From the NCBI GenBank assembly GCA_008933995.1, contig WARS01000029.1, positions 16,863,131-16,927,130 of the forward strand: DNA of 64,000 nucleotides. The letters run 5' to 3'. This stretch comes from Datnioides undecimradiatus (Eukaryota; Chordata; Actinopteri; Lobotiformes; Datnioididae). Positions 48,784-62,700 of this stretch are shown in pieces. The notes under the pieces are model-generated. The model saw nothing but the letters and a program-made list of their open reading frames with translations, ran no database searches and had not been told where the DNA came from. How positions within the stretch are numbered: the first letter of the stretch is position 1; each line of letters begins with the position of its first letter. A program made the position numbers and the translations under genes.

Positions 48784-49030
48784 CACAGGTTGGTTAAGGG
48801 ACTGTTTCGGCCTATGAGCTGAATATAAAAGGACTTAAGAGCCGCAGGGATCATGGATGATGTTTTAATCACAACCCTCTCTCACCAAGGCAAAAATCCT
48901 GATTATTTTGGTCGGATGATGATTTAACACAATTACTCTTGATGTTTGAACCGTCACGCATTTATAGAACTTCTAAAAACAGCTGCAGGTCCTCTGAAAC
49001 CTTAAATAAAAATAAACTTAAAACAAATGC
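48784..49030 (+). other. mbd3: mbd3 3' UTR
   Basis: Follows the TAG at 48781-48783. Two overlapping-type poly(A) signals, AATAAA at 49005-49010 and 49011-49016, give a short UTR of about 240 bases. Weaker ATTAAA hexamers near 50762 and 50783 could serve a longer form. Confidence 0.65.
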
Positions 49031-51152
49031 AAAAGTAAATTCAGGCACAGCTCTATCATGGGCTTCATCAGATGGTTTTTATTCAGTTCTTTCTGCATGA
49101 TTTGTCAGTTTTGAAGGTGCTTGGTGACCAGAGATGTTCTTCACAGTCATCACCCAACAAAGTTGAAACATGTGCTGCAAGCTGTTATATGTGTATGAGG
49201 TTGTGGGACTGCCACTATGTGTCATGACCGTCCCTGCCTGCTTTTAATGCCAGATAAAATGCCAGCTGAAGCTTATAATGAGCTCTGTAGTTCATGGGCT
49301 ATTACACAAGATACTGTAAGATGTAACTTTGCAATGCTATTTAAAACTAGAGAATATATCTCTTCTAATTGCAGATCCTTTTCTGTTTTAGGGTTTTGTG
49401 AAGTCCGGATGGGTTTTCTTCAACGTCTGCACATACACACACACTCACATGCACACCCACACCACCATGAACAGTAGGAGCCCTGCAGCAGTCCAGCCCT
49501 GATGAACTGTCCCCTTGTATCAGCCTCCAGCTCAAACCTCTGCCCGAGTTACACACGGCCCTGTTCAACCTAAAGAACTGTCTTCCCCTTGGGAACATTT
49601 GGAGTCTCTAATGTGTATTTTCGTCATTAACTCCACTGGATTGGACTCCTCGACCTCAACATCATTTAAATCACATGACATATTTCTGAGCTCAGTTGAC
49701 TCTTTTTCTTTTTTTTTACAACTGGGCCATTTTAAAATATTTAAAAAAGAAATGACATCAAATGAACTTGCAAATATTAAAAGTAACTTATCTACAGTTT
49801 GTCAGATTCAGTGTTCGATAATAAGCGTATTTTTTACTAAAAAGGCTTTGAATGCATACGTATTTTTTGTGACAATCATGTCAAATCCAAACATTTTATG
49901 TCAGCAAAAGGTCGACCTGGGTGCTTTTTCTTTGTTTTGTTTTGGGCTCATTGCAAATTAATGTTCTGTATTTTTGACATCGCTGAATTTTATGATACAC
50001 TCCGTGAGTAGTCTGACAGAAAACATACAGAGCGTCTTTTCTATTGGAGCCTGCTCAGATGTAACTGTACTGAGATGAGCTAATTCAGTTCAGCCTGTGT
50101 CGACCTTCAGACTGCTGATGTTACTAATGCAGATGGTTTAGTTTGAATACCACGTACCTCCGTCAAAGAGGGACAGAGTCAAGTTTTTTGCTGTAATTTC
50201 CTGGAAGCTTTGTCTGTCATGTCAGGTTTGTTATCCTGTGAGTCAGTGCTGACCAAAGAGGAGACACACCACTTTGCAGACAGTGCAGGTTGACTTACGT
50301 GCAACTTAAAGTCTGCTTCAGATTTTACTGGAAGCGATTTTATTGGCTCTGCTGTTGCTCAGCTAAACATTAGGAAAGTAAAAGGTACACATGATGGGAG
50401 AAGAAATGACTTGAAACCTACAATTATTACAGTTTTAATCCGTCATCATTATCATAGGTGCTTACTGATGTTGTGAAACATTGCTGTCTAGTGCCAAGCC
50501 TTTGTTTCTGTCACAGCCTCAGTCTACTTTTTTCTTTAATGTGTCAGTGTTTCCACACACACGCTGCCTCCTCCTTTACCCATGCACAAAATTGGTGACA
50601 GCAAATAACACTTATAATTTAGTTTTAATGTTTTCATTTATGATCTGAGGAATTATGATTTGTATTTTTTTAATGGTGAATAATGTATCCAGCCGAAATC
50701 ATGAAATTCCCCTCTGAATATCAGCAGGCTGATTGCTGATGTTAATTTGATTGTATTACTTATTAAAATGAGTCGTAATGTCATTAAAATCTGCTGCCGC
50801 TTTGTCTCTTTTTCTTTTTAAAGCAATGAAAATACGTTTTCAGGTGTGGTTTAAGTTTTATGTGTCTGACCCTCCCCTCTTCCAAAAGTAGCCTTTTTAC
50901 AGAGCCATTCTGTCTGACAGTAATACTTAAAACTCTGCAACTTCACATGGGGAAACCTCCCCATCCAATCACTGCATCCTCCTACAGATTAACAGTTAAC
51001 TTGACAATCCTCATGCCTCCGTGTGAGCCTGGACAAAGTGCAGAATACTGTCACCAAGACACAAAGTGGATGTCGACCAGTGGTGTGGAGGATACACTGT
51101 TCCTATTTTGATTGTTCTTTAATGCCTACACACATGCTTTAAAGTGGTTAAG
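49031..51152 (+). other. Intergenic DNA between mbd3 and the myosin gene
   Basis: No supported gene. It holds possible distal mbd3 3' UTR and the unmarked promoter and 5' UTR of the myosin gene. Open frames at 49515-49961 and 50860-51111 show no recognisable domains. The myosin transcription start cannot be placed. Confidence 0.5.
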
Positions 51153-54100
51153 ATGACTTCACTGGAGCTATACAGCAAGGTAAGACTGATGTGAATTGTA
51201 CTGTTTGCATTTCATAAACTGATGTGCATTTAATCATTCTCTTATGCAGGACCTAACATTTGTAAGTCCTTTTAAAGAAAAGCAGTTATTTCAATGCCAA
51301 AACAATATTGCTTGTGATATGAGCATTATTGTTTTTGTATATAACATATCTGCTGTGTACTTAGCAGCTTTTCTCTGTTAAGATGATCTTCATGAAATCT
51401 GGCAGTCCCCGTATAATTACATTTGCTAATTGCTCTGTGTTCTTGAATAGGTGCCAGTTAATGATAGTTTAGCTATGATATCTGGCAAAAATCTGGCATT
51501 TTTAAAGTTCCTTATTTCTGCAAACTTGGGGCTAAGTAATGTATGAAATTATAATAGTGTGAGTTTGTAAAAAGGAGGGATTATTAAGGAAATAAGATAA
51601 TGGCTAATCCATGCAGGCAGTTTAGAGAAGGATGACCGATGTTAATTTTTAACTCTCTTTAGGAGCCTTTTATGCTGATGGGTGACAAATGTCTTGCCTG
51701 GGTGGGGACAGGAAGTGTTATATGTACCTGAACAGCGCAATGCAAAATTATGCAATTCAAAACTGCAGTATCACTTTCCCTCTTTATTATTCAGTCTGAA
51801 TTTTTGCAGTTTCACTCACAGTTTGTTGCTTTGCAAGGGTGCAAGTGTGTGGATTCCTGACCCAGATGCAGTTTGGGCGTCAGCCCTGCTCCTCCAGGAC
51901 TACAGTCCTGGAGAGAAACAACTACGCCTACAGCTTCCTAACGGGAAGGTGAGATACACAGTAACGTTATATTGCAAAGAAATCAGTATGAATGCCCAAG
52001 TGTCATAACCGTCACATAAAGCTGTAGAGAACTCCAGACTTTTCTCTCCTTTGATAGGAAGTCCATTACCCAGTGGCATCCGCCTCGGATCTGCCACCAC
52101 TGGGGAACCCCGACATCCTGGAGGGGGAAAATGATCTCACAGCTCTCAGCTTCCTCCATGAACCTGCTGTCTTGCACAACCTCCGGGTTCGATTCCTGGA
52201 CTACAGCAGCATCTACACGTACTGTGGTGAGCACTGAGCTGAAGTAGGGAGGATTATCCAAACTAGAAGTAAGATAACCTGAGTGACAGATGATTCATGC
52301 CAGCTACAGGCAGCTTCTGTGTGCTTCTGTTTGCTTGATTATAGCTCATAATGTTGATTATACGACAGCAGGTCAAAGGTTGAGCCAAACAGGGAACTCC
52401 CTCATTGCCTCTAGTTTAAGGTGTAACTATGCACTTGTTAAAGTGTTTTGGGAATCACTTAAGTGTAGTTTTGTCATGGAAATTTTTAGTCATAAATGGG
52501 TTTTAGTAAAGTAACAATTATATTTAGATTAGCACTGTAAATGTTAAAGTTACTACAAGTCAAGCAATAATCTCTAACTTTTGCAAGAAGTGCATCTTGT
52601 ATACAGATGAAAATAATACAGCTGTTGCTAAAATTTGTGATTTGTATGATCTTTCTAATGAAAGTGTATCTACGTCCACACTGTCAGTTACTTTTCCTGT
52701 CCCCCCAGGTATTGTATTGGTGGCCATCAATCCCTATGACCAGCTCCCCATCTATGGAGAGGAAGTGATCGATGCTTACAGTGGCCAGGACATGGCGGAC
52801 ATGGAGCCTCACATCTTTTCTGTGGCTGAGGAAGCCTACCGCACCATGACCAGGTCGGACTTCAAAGGCTAAAACGTAGATCAGTTAAAAGATTTCTTGC
52901 ACTCTCTTGCCATTTCATTCTCAGCATGACTTGATTTTCACACCATCTGTGTGTACAGGGAGGAGAAAAACCAGTCTATCATCATCAGCGGAGAGTCAGG
53001 CTCGGGAAAAACAGTCTCAGCCAAGTTCACCATGCGATACTTTGCTGTGGTTGGAGGAGCGGCACAGCAGACCAGCGTGGAGGAAAGGGTTCTGGCCTCC
53101 AATCCAATCATGGAGGTGATGGATGGTTTGACATACTTGTTACTCAGGAATAAGGATTTTTCGGTTAATTATGATTTTTAAAACAGCAAAAAACGTATAC
53201 TTTTACCTACAGTCTATTGGAAATGCTAAAACCACTCGAAATGACAACAGCAGCCGTTTTGGGAAATACATTGAGATCTGCTTTGGCAGAAAAGGGGACA
53301 TCATTGCAGCAAACATGAGGACGTACCTCCTGGAGAAGTCAAGGGTCGTCTTCCAAGTGAGCTCTATCGCCACAACAATAATATAAAGTTTACAATTTCT
53401 CTTGCACATAAGAATCTTTCTTTTGTTAAGAGTTGAAATGTTACCCCTGTGATTGTTTATGAACATGTTCCTGCATGTTTATGTGTTCATCAGGCAGCAG
53501 CAGAGAGGAACTACCACATCTTCTACCAGCTATGTGCTGCTAGAGAGTTGCCTGAAATGAGATCCTTTAAACTGGGTGAGACTTTGCTCTCAGAGTATGA
53601 TTATGTCTACAAGTCTTCTCCCTTCCCCGTTGTCCATAGCACGCTGTATAATATCATGTTGCATGAAGTCTGACTGTTTTGTGTTTTTTCTTCCAGATAC
53701 ACCTGAGCGCTTCCGCTACACCAGCCAGGGAGGAGAGATGCACATTCCTGGGACTGATGATTTGTCGGACCTGGAGCGCACGCGCAATGCTTTCACTATT
53801 CTCGGTTGAGTATTTGCCATACACCACTTACACAAATACTAATACACTGACTTACATTGATTTCCTTGAAACTTATACTAATCCTTAACCACTACTTGCC
53901 TAACCCCGACCCAAAACCGAAGCATCACCGTAACATTCAATGATTCACATTAAGCGGACTTGCATTTTGTCCCTAGAAGTCAGGTGAGTCCCCACAATGA
54001 GACTGTTCGTTCCCCCACCACGTGAGTAATACATGTCCACACAAACACACACTGAGCAATGTTGTTGGTGTATTTGGTAAAAATTGCAGGTGTGCAGCCT

Positions 54101-56754
54101 GACCAACAGATGGAGCTCTTCAGGATCTTGGCAGCTGTTCTGCACCTGGGAAACGTCAACATCCAAGCCAGTGGGAGAAGTTCTGACCGAGGTTACATTG
54201 ATGTAAGAAATGCATTTCTCCTGAATGTCTCCTTTATGCTGCAGTTCTTCCATAAACACATTTTTCCTTTTCCTCTATCAGTGCACAAACTGCAGCAGAG
54301 ACACATGAGTCTTTTTTTCCTTAGGCAGACGACCGCTCTCTGGCCATCTTCTCTAAGCTGTTAGGAGTTGAAAGACCTCAGATGGCTCACTGGCTGTGTC
54401 ATCGCAGACTGGCTGTAGGGGGAGAGATGCTGGTGAAACCTATGTCCGGTCAGCAGGCTGTCGAAGCCAGAGATGCACTGGCCAAACACATATATGGCCA
54501 ACTGTTTACTTGGACTGTCCAGAGGCTCAACTCTGCTCTGCGCAACCAGAGGGGGCAGGCCAAAACCTTCATTGGAGTACTCGACATCTACGGGTGAGCG
54601 ATTAGCTTAGTGACAGTGGATACAAATAGTTTGTCTTCTGTGATGAAGTTTAATCACACTAGACTAGAAATATTATGCACAATGTCTGAAATGTGGTCTG
54701 ATGAGTCCTCTCTCTCTCTCTCTCTCTCTCTCTTACGGAGCAGGTTTGAGACCTTTGACAGGAACAGTTTTGAGCAGTTCTGTATAAATTATGCCAATGA
54801 AAAACTGCAACAGCAATTTAACAGGGTAAGTCATGTGACAGTCAGATTTCTATCTGTCCGTCTGTGTTTTTGTGTGTGTGTGTGTGTCTTACTTGCACAT
54901 GTTATCAGCCCTACTCATTGGACTCCTCTAGGAATCAGCCTCATTCACATTGTGCTGTTTTTGTGGAATTTCTCCTTCTCAAATGCGAGTGCTTCTCTGT
55001 TTTGGCTTCTCTGTTGAGAGGGAAACAAGCACAGACTGTCCTCCCAGTTGGATGATCTGTTCTTTATAGCCAAGCTGGCCTCGATGTCTTGATCTTTTCA
55101 AGCGTTTTTTGTCCTCAACAAGGTCATCGTCCGCCTCCTTGAACCGTCTGTCCGCAGTTATCGCTGCTGTTTCCATTTTGTCTCAGTTTTTAGGTTTTGT
55201 ATTTTTATTTTCTTATCGCCTGCAGCACGTGTTCCACCTGGAGCAGGAGGAGTATGTCCGGGAAGAGTTGGCCTGGAGCAGGATTGAGTTCAGTGACAAT
55301 CAGCAGTGCATCAATCTTATAGAGGGGCAACTGGGCCTGTTTGATTTGTTAGATGAGGAGTGCAGGGTCAGTCACACTGTCTTTCATCCCCTCAAACTGT
55401 CATTTTAAACGCTGGATCTTTTGCTCTTTTTAATTTATTAGTTTTAGCAATAACAAGTCAAGCTCTAAACTCTCTGTTCATTAGATGCCCAGAGGTTCAG
55501 ATGAAAGCTGGATACAGAAGTTGTATGACCAACATCTGACCAGCAAGCCCCACCCTCATTTTAGGAAACCTCGCATGTCCAACAGCGCTTTCATTGTCCT
55601 GCACTTTGCTGACATGGTGAGTGATAAAAGTCAATGCACGGATTTGGGGAAAACTGCATTGAGTCATTGAGCTGAGTCATGTGACGTCCACCTGATGATT
55701 ACTATTAACAGTACTAACGTTTTTCCCTTTTTTGTCAGGTGCAATATGAATGTGATGGCTTCTTAGACAAGAATCGAGATACAGTCTTTGAGGAGCTCAT
55801 TAACATTCTCAAAGCCAGTCAGGTACGCACGTGTTATGTATTAAACAAGTTTGTTTAATTTCTGTGTGCCAGGGGATGACTAATTTGTGTGTGTGTGTGT
55901 GTGCGGGTGTCAGTCAGAGCTGGTGGCTGAGTTGTTCCAGCAGCAGGGAAATGTGTCTGCTGTGGCTAATGGAAGTGTTCGCTCAGGTAAAAGAGCCACC
56001 CGGGAACATAAACTGACTGTGGGCTTCCAGGTGAGCTGCTATGACTGTGCCTCTGTGTTTTGTGGAGTGAGTGGTGTATTTACCTTTAACACCTGATGTC
56101 TTGTGTGCATTGTGCTTTGTGTCGTCTGTCAGTTTCGTCAGTCCTTACAGATGCTAATGGACACACTCAACAGCACCACCCCTCACTATGTCCGATGCAT
56201 TAAACCCAACGATCTCAAAGAACCTTTTATGTATGTCTTTGTTTGGCTTGCTTTCCAAAAATTCAGTTTATTCATTTGAGCTCATGTGTTCCCCTATCAC
56301 TGCTGTGTGCGGCAAGCAAGCTAACAGCCTTGCTTTGCCAGGTTTGACCCCCGGAGGACAGTCCAACAGTTGAGAGCTTGTGGGGTGCTGGAGACGGTTC
56401 GCATCAGTGCTGCAGGTTATCCATCCAGGTACTGAATATCTTGGACATTCACCTGACTCTCTGCAAAAAAAAAAAAAAAATTAAACTAAAGGAAAGACCA
56501 AAAGAAAAAGACAAACCAACTTAAGAGAACTATCAAGCTAAGATTTCTGTTGAAAATCTTTGTCTTCAGATGGACGTATGAGGAGTTCTTCAGCAGGTAC
56601 CGTCTTCTGCTCCGTGGTCCTCAGAGCCTGGAGCAGGCTCAGGCCTTGTGCAGGCAGGCCCTACCTGAACTCATCCCAGACCCAGACCAGTACTGCTTTG
56701 GAAAGACCAAAGTATTTTTCCGGGCCGGTCAGGTGGCCCTTTTGGAGAGACTGA
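51153..56754 (+). other. Myosin V motor-domain exons 1-18
   Basis: Exons: 51153-51179, 51838-51948, 52058-52226, 52709-52853, 52959-53115, 53213-53356, 53494-53575, 53697-53804, 54090-54202, 54325-54593, 54744-54825, 55226-55366, 55485-55616, 55739-55822, 55914-56030, 56133-56230, 56342-56428, 56570-56890 (motor part of the last). The P-loop GESGSGKT is at residues 162-169, switch [10 protein letters not shown] at 213-221 and switch II DIYGFE at 439-444. The actin-contact helix HYVRCIKPN, the relay/SH1 segment [13 protein letters not shown] and the converter end KVFFRAGQ are also present. The TEDS-rule residue, 16 before Asp402 of DALAK, is Glu386, as in other class V myosins, so head phosphorylation is not needed for activity. 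The usual P-loop Ala is Ser here. Confidence 0.93.
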
Positions 56755-59700
56755 GAGCTGAGAGGCTGCGTGTTGCAGCTGTGATCATCCAGAGCAGAGT
56801 CAGAGGATGGCTGGCACGGATTACATACACCAAGATCTGCTGGGCAACAGTCACCATACAGAGATACTGCAGGGGAACTCTGGCCAGACGGTGAGGACAG
56901 AGAGAGACATCTGTATGTCTGTGTATGAGAGGGACGTGAATTTATATTTATATAAACTGCACTCGAAATTCCTTTCTGTCATTTTGACTGTAGACTGGCT
57001 CTGACCCTGCGCTACTCCAAGGCTGCCTTAGTAATCCAGAAGACTTACCGCATGGTGGTGGTCAGACAGTTGTTCCTCATGATCCGACAGGCCACCATCA
57101 CCATCCAGGCTTTCACCAGGGGTGTGCTGGCGCGTCGAAGATACAGACAGGTCGGTATTTATTGCTGCCTTAACTATATCATGTTTTCTTTGAAACTGCA
57201 GTTCTGAAGTCACCTGTGAATAGGTTAAATAATCAAGCCGTAACCTGAACTGATGAAAAAACTGAAGGCCTGTTCTCCCTCCTCAGTTGGTGGCAGAGCG
57301 AGCTGCAGTTTTGCTTCAAGCGAGAGTGCGTGGGTGGCTGGCGAGGCAGGCGTACAGGCGAGTGCGTGCGGCGGTGGTGTTCATGCAGTGCTGCGTGCGC
57401 CGCAGGGCAGCCAGGAGAGAGCTGCTGAAACTAAAGACTGAGGCCCGCTCAGTGGAGAGGTACAGAGAGCTCAACAAGGGCATGGAGGTCAAACTGATGC
57501 AGCTGCAACTGAGAGCAGACCAGGAGGTTAGTGAAGGGAGTTTAGTCCTGTGATGTGATCCGTATAAGCGCCTAAACGTCTGTGTCAAAAAGACATTTCA
57601 TTCTATATTCTCATGATGAAGTTGTGCTTATTTGTGTCCAGGCCAGGGAGGCCTTAGCTTTGAGAGAGACCCTGCAAGCGGAGCGAGAAACAACCAGTGC
57701 TGAGCTGGAGTTTTTGAGGACGACGATGCAAAAACTAGAGAGCCAGAGACAGGAGAAGCCTCCGCCCTGCCCCATCATCAGTGAGAAGGAGGTGGAGGAA
57801 AGGAGGAGGGTTGAGGAGAAGGCCACCCAGGAAATCCTTCAGCTCACACAAGTAGGTCTATCAACACCAGAATAACTTGACACATTTCAGACTTTGCTGG
57901 GGACAGTGTTGTTATTAGGAGTCAAGATAACCAGTTGGCTCATAATAAACATTTTCTGCTCCTTGACCAGCTTTGTTCAACTCAATTTTCGGAAGTTTTA
58001 ATTGTTTAACTCTCATTTTCTCTCATTTTTAAGGAGTTGCAAGCCCTGCAGAAAGAAAAGGAGAGTTTTTGCAAAGAGAAACAGGAACTGTCTGCTCGCT
58101 TGCTTGAACAAGAAAAGGCACAGGAAGGTAGCGTTGTACAGTCTGCATTACTTCATAGATAAACCCCTTGTTCTCTCCGGTTTTCCCATTTTTATTTTTG
58201 TTACTGTGTGTGCAGAGTGTGTGCATCAGGCTGTGTGTCAGGCAAGTGCAGCTCTGAGGGCAGAGCTAGATGAGGAGAGAAGAAAGTATCAGGGTCTCCT
58301 GAGAGAGTTCACCAGACTGGAGCAGAGATACGACAACCTCAGGGAGATGAGTCTGCTCACCGAGGTTCATAACCACACTGACAGACGTAATTAAGCACTC
58401 AGACAAAAATACCATTTTGATCTAAAACTCCTCTTCACTTTCTCCTCTCAACAGCGCACCAAGGGCCACAGAAGGACCGACTCCACTCAAAGTGTGAGCT
58501 TAGAGCCTCCCTCCCCCACCCTGCTGTCACCCACATCTCTCACCCCTCTCTCCCTGTCACCCTTCCCATCTGCCTTCCCCTCCCCAGAGGAGGTCCGCAG
58601 GGTCTCTGTGACATCTCCCTCCATCGAGGGGAGTGTTTCGGTGTTGAGTTCTGAAATGGCAATGGTGAGAGAATAAATTAGAAAGAAAAAACAAAATTTA
58701 AAGAGGAAAATTTCCCTCAAGTTTAAAGGAAAAAAAACTTTAATTTTTTTTTTTTTTTAAAATGAATATCACGTTTGCATTAACAGGAGCAGCTGATGGA
58801 CAGGATGGACGTGGCCAAAGACCCGGCAGTGAAGATGAAAGCAGAAGACCTGGCACATGCTTACGATGCTGTACGAGTGGCCAACAAGTCAGTCTAATCA
58901 TTCATTTATTTCTGTTAGAGTGTGATCTGGCCTCCCCTGTGATTTATATTTGGTGGATGAATCTGTCCCTTGTCTGCATCAGGTTTATGGAGAGCCAGCT
59001 GCGTGGACAGCGCAGTCAGTGGGAGGAAGAGCTGGAGGCTCTGAGGCAGCAGCTCAGCCAAGCAATCTCTGGTTCTTCATCTGCTGCCCAGCGACAGGTA
59101 AGCACTTCTAAAGAGAGGGGCTGAAAATGATGCTTTGAAGAATCATGAGTGATGACATATTTTTGATGTTGCACCTCTTATTTCCCTGACTTTTTAATGC
59201 TCCTATATATCAAAAAATCCCTTTTTACCACATTTTTCACTGCACAGGATTTTTCTACTCTTTCTACTGAGAGTGAGTTTGCTTGCAGGCATGGGCTATA
59301 ATCTAGAAAGCCAAAATATCAGTGTGTTTATGTGCAAAGGACCTGCAGGAACTACTGGAGGCCAGAGAGCAAGAGTGTGTCAAACTGAGGAGAGAGCTGA
59401 AGGAGCTTAAAAACACAGTCTCACTCAGGCAACTGTTGACACAAGGTAAGATGTCATCAGGTCGCCAGGCTCATTATTTTGGTCATTTTAATAAGAAATG
59501 TTCCTGAGGACAGATAGGTAAACACTTATCATGTCATCTTGAGATCAAAAGTGAACCAAAGCGTGTTGTGATATTTTCTCTTTCCAGTTCTTCCATCACC
59601 TTTCACCCCAGAGACCCCTGCCTGTCCACCCCGCCCGAAGCCACCGACCGTCACTGGTTTGCTGGAATGTAGGAAGAAAGATGAAACCAAGCTCATCAAG

Positions 59701-62700
59701 AACCTCATCACAGGTGACATTAACCGCCCGTCTGCCTTCCTTGCATTCATCAGGCTTTTTTTTAAAGAATTTCATGAATAGATAGTTTATACCAGAACAC
59801 GTTTAGCTTTCAGTTATTATTTCTAGTTTTCAGATTGTTTCCCTTGACAGGAAAATGAACAGAAGCCACATAATTTAGAGCAAAAGTAATTTGCATTAGG
59901 TCCATAGCAAAAACCTACATATGTATGATTCCTAATGTTTAATCAAGTATAGTAGGTTAGTTTTTTTAACTGCAAAAATGAAAAAGATGGACAGTAATCA
60001 CCACGTAGAGCAGCTTTCCAATAGAGCTGGAGTTGTATGTTTACATTACCTGATATTACATTAACCTGAATGAATGCAGTGTCATTATTTTTCTATTCAT
60101 GAAATTATAATTTCTCACTATCTTACTATCAATAAGTGTCTGTAAATGTCTCTAAAATATCAGAAAATAGATTAAAAAATACATTCCTCACGACCAAGCT
60201 GATGTATTCTAAGCGCTGTTTTTTTGAATTTATAGTCCCAAACTCCCCAAAGCATGAATTTACTATCATGTTGGTCAAAACGACAAAAGGAAATCCTCCC
60301 AACTAAGAGGCTAGATCAGGAAACTGTTGTAGTTTTAATCTGAAAAAAATAATTTGGTGTTGTTGTGATTAAAACGATAAGGTGTGACTTTGTGCTGCCA
60401 CATGTGACTTGATCATAGTGACTTCTTACACTTGGTATGTTCACTGAAATGACACAATGGTCGCCTGTAAGAGGTTTCTTCAAATGCCTGAGAAACATGT
60501 CGGTGAGGTGGTGAGACCAGAGTTTTGTAGTGTTACTTTTGACGTGGCTCTCAAGAGCAAACTTTTACAAACAAACTTTTTTACAATAGCTGTGAAATAT
60601 GACCTGACCGTGTTCTCTCTGTCATCGGTCCTCTCTCCGTATGTGCTCTAGACGTCCGTGTCGACAGCGCCCTGTCTCTGCCTCCCGGCCTGCCTGCCAG
60701 CGTGCTCTTCCTGTGTGTTCGTCAGGCTGACTGCAGTGGAGACCACACTCAGGCTCGGGCGCTCTGTAGTGCCGCTGTCACGGCTATGAAAGCAGCTCTG
60801 AAGGTAACCTGAGTTCTGAATGTGCTCGGTGCACCATATGGTTGAGGTTTCATGCAGATCACCTCATGTCGGGTAAATTGTCACTTGACGACTGACTTTG
60901 AAACACTTTTTAATGTGGTTTCTTTTGTCCTGTGTGTGTCCTGACAATATGGCCCTTGAGCAGAAAGTAAACCACTACAAAGCCTGTATACCTCTCGCCC
61001 TCACACATAGATATATATATGTATATGCAACATACACACATATCAGAACTGTTATTTTTACACATTATTGTTGATTGATTGTCCATTTTTATCTTATCTA
61101 TCCTGGCAGAAACACAGTAATGATGTAGATATGACAGCGCTGTGGCTGAAAAACGCCTGTTTGTTGCATGACCTGCTGACTCAGCACTCCCCAAAACAGG
61201 TGGGACAAACATGTTTATTGACCAAGAGTGTCTTTATCAATAAAAACACAGTCAGAAAATAACATTTTACTGCATAAATGCATGACTGGATTGATTACTT
61301 TTCAGGCCCTTGACTCAGACGAACTAGTCCCACTGACCTCTGATCTGAGTGACTTGATCCGTGCCCTGAGTGACCTCTGTATCCAGGCCTATCAGCAGCT
61401 CCTCTCCATCACTGAAAAACGTCTTCAGAACATCATAGGTAGGAGACTGTTTCCCCCCTGTCTTTATTTGAGAATGTTGTCTTTCAATTTGAGAGCGTGA
61501 CTCCATGATTTCTCACTCACATTTTGTAATGATTTCCCTCAAAACACAGCTCTCGCTCTTAAAGTTGCTCTGCCTCTGCCGAAACTGCATGCTTGCACAT
61601 GTACACCTGGCTGGGATTTTAGATTGTAGGCAGGGTCAGCTGAGGAGAAATCTGAGCTCACAGAAGCTGGGGCACAGGAAATCTGTTCAAGCAATGACAT
61701 ATCTGAGTGCAAATATACAGTTTGAGAAGAAGCAGAGCAAATCTTAGCACAAGCAAGGGCTATCTGAGTGGCAGTGCAGTGTTTTGAGGAAAAGCATAAA
61801 AAAATATGAATGTGAAATCAGTGAGTTGTGCTCTCAAATTGAAAGACCATGCTTTAGAATAAAGACATTATATTGCCTCTCTGTCTCCCTCAGTTCCTGC
61901 TCTGTTGGAGAGTGAGACCATCCCCGGTCTGTCTGGCTCAGCAGTAAAGTTGGCAACATCCAGAAAGCGAGCAGGCTCGGACCCCAGGGCAGTAGGAGGA
62001 GATGCACCCACTATGGCGTCAGTGCTGAGGGAGCTGGGAGCCCTTCACACAGCTTTGTCCCATCAGGCTCTGCCCCCAACGCAGGTGGAGCAGGCCTTCC
62101 GCCAGCTGACCTACCTCATCTCCGCCTCCGCTCTCAACAGCCTGCTGCTGAGGAAAGACATTTGCTGCTGGAGTCGTGGCATGCAAATACGGTAGAAAGA
62201 TACACAGATCAACTTACATATGTGCAACAATTTTCATATCAGATAAATGTATTCAATTTGAGCTTTGAGCAACTTTGAGGAACTTTTGCTACACATGCCC
62301 TGGCATGATATACTCTGTAGTGACCAGCATGGAGCTGCAAACCATGAGACACTAAAGCTTTTTTTTATCACACTGATTCCAGTGCAGCTCTGTCCCTGCC
62401 TCAGTTTCCTTTGACCTATAACAAAGAAAAGCAGCACATACTTAAATGTGAGAGGCTCGAATCAGTTAACATTTGGCTTTTTTGATCAATAAATGACTTG
62501 AACTATTTACTGTAAAATTAAAATGTAAAATCATCTTTTACATTTCAATTGAATTTGTATATATATTAATTGTATAAGTAATTATTTTATTTTATTTGCA
62601 TTAATTTAGTTCGACTGAGTAAATATAAGGATTATATAATTAAATACAAAACCAAGACTGCACCCTCAGAGTGACCAAAGTAACACCATCAACACCTTCC

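Noticed and set aside
48399-48872. 157-codon minus-strand frame near the end of mbd3
   Set aside because: It is the antisense of mbd3 exon 6 and intron 5; the plus-strand exon is clearly the real gene.
49515-49961. 148-codon frame downstream of mbd3
   Set aside because: AT-rich, biased toward Ser, Phe and Asn, without domains; lies in UTR or intergenic sequence.
52186-52196. Perfect tRNA-like B-box (GGTTCGATTCC)
   Set aside because: It lies inside myosin exon 3, where it encodes part of the conserved block [10 protein letters not shown], and no A-box or cloverleaf surrounds it.
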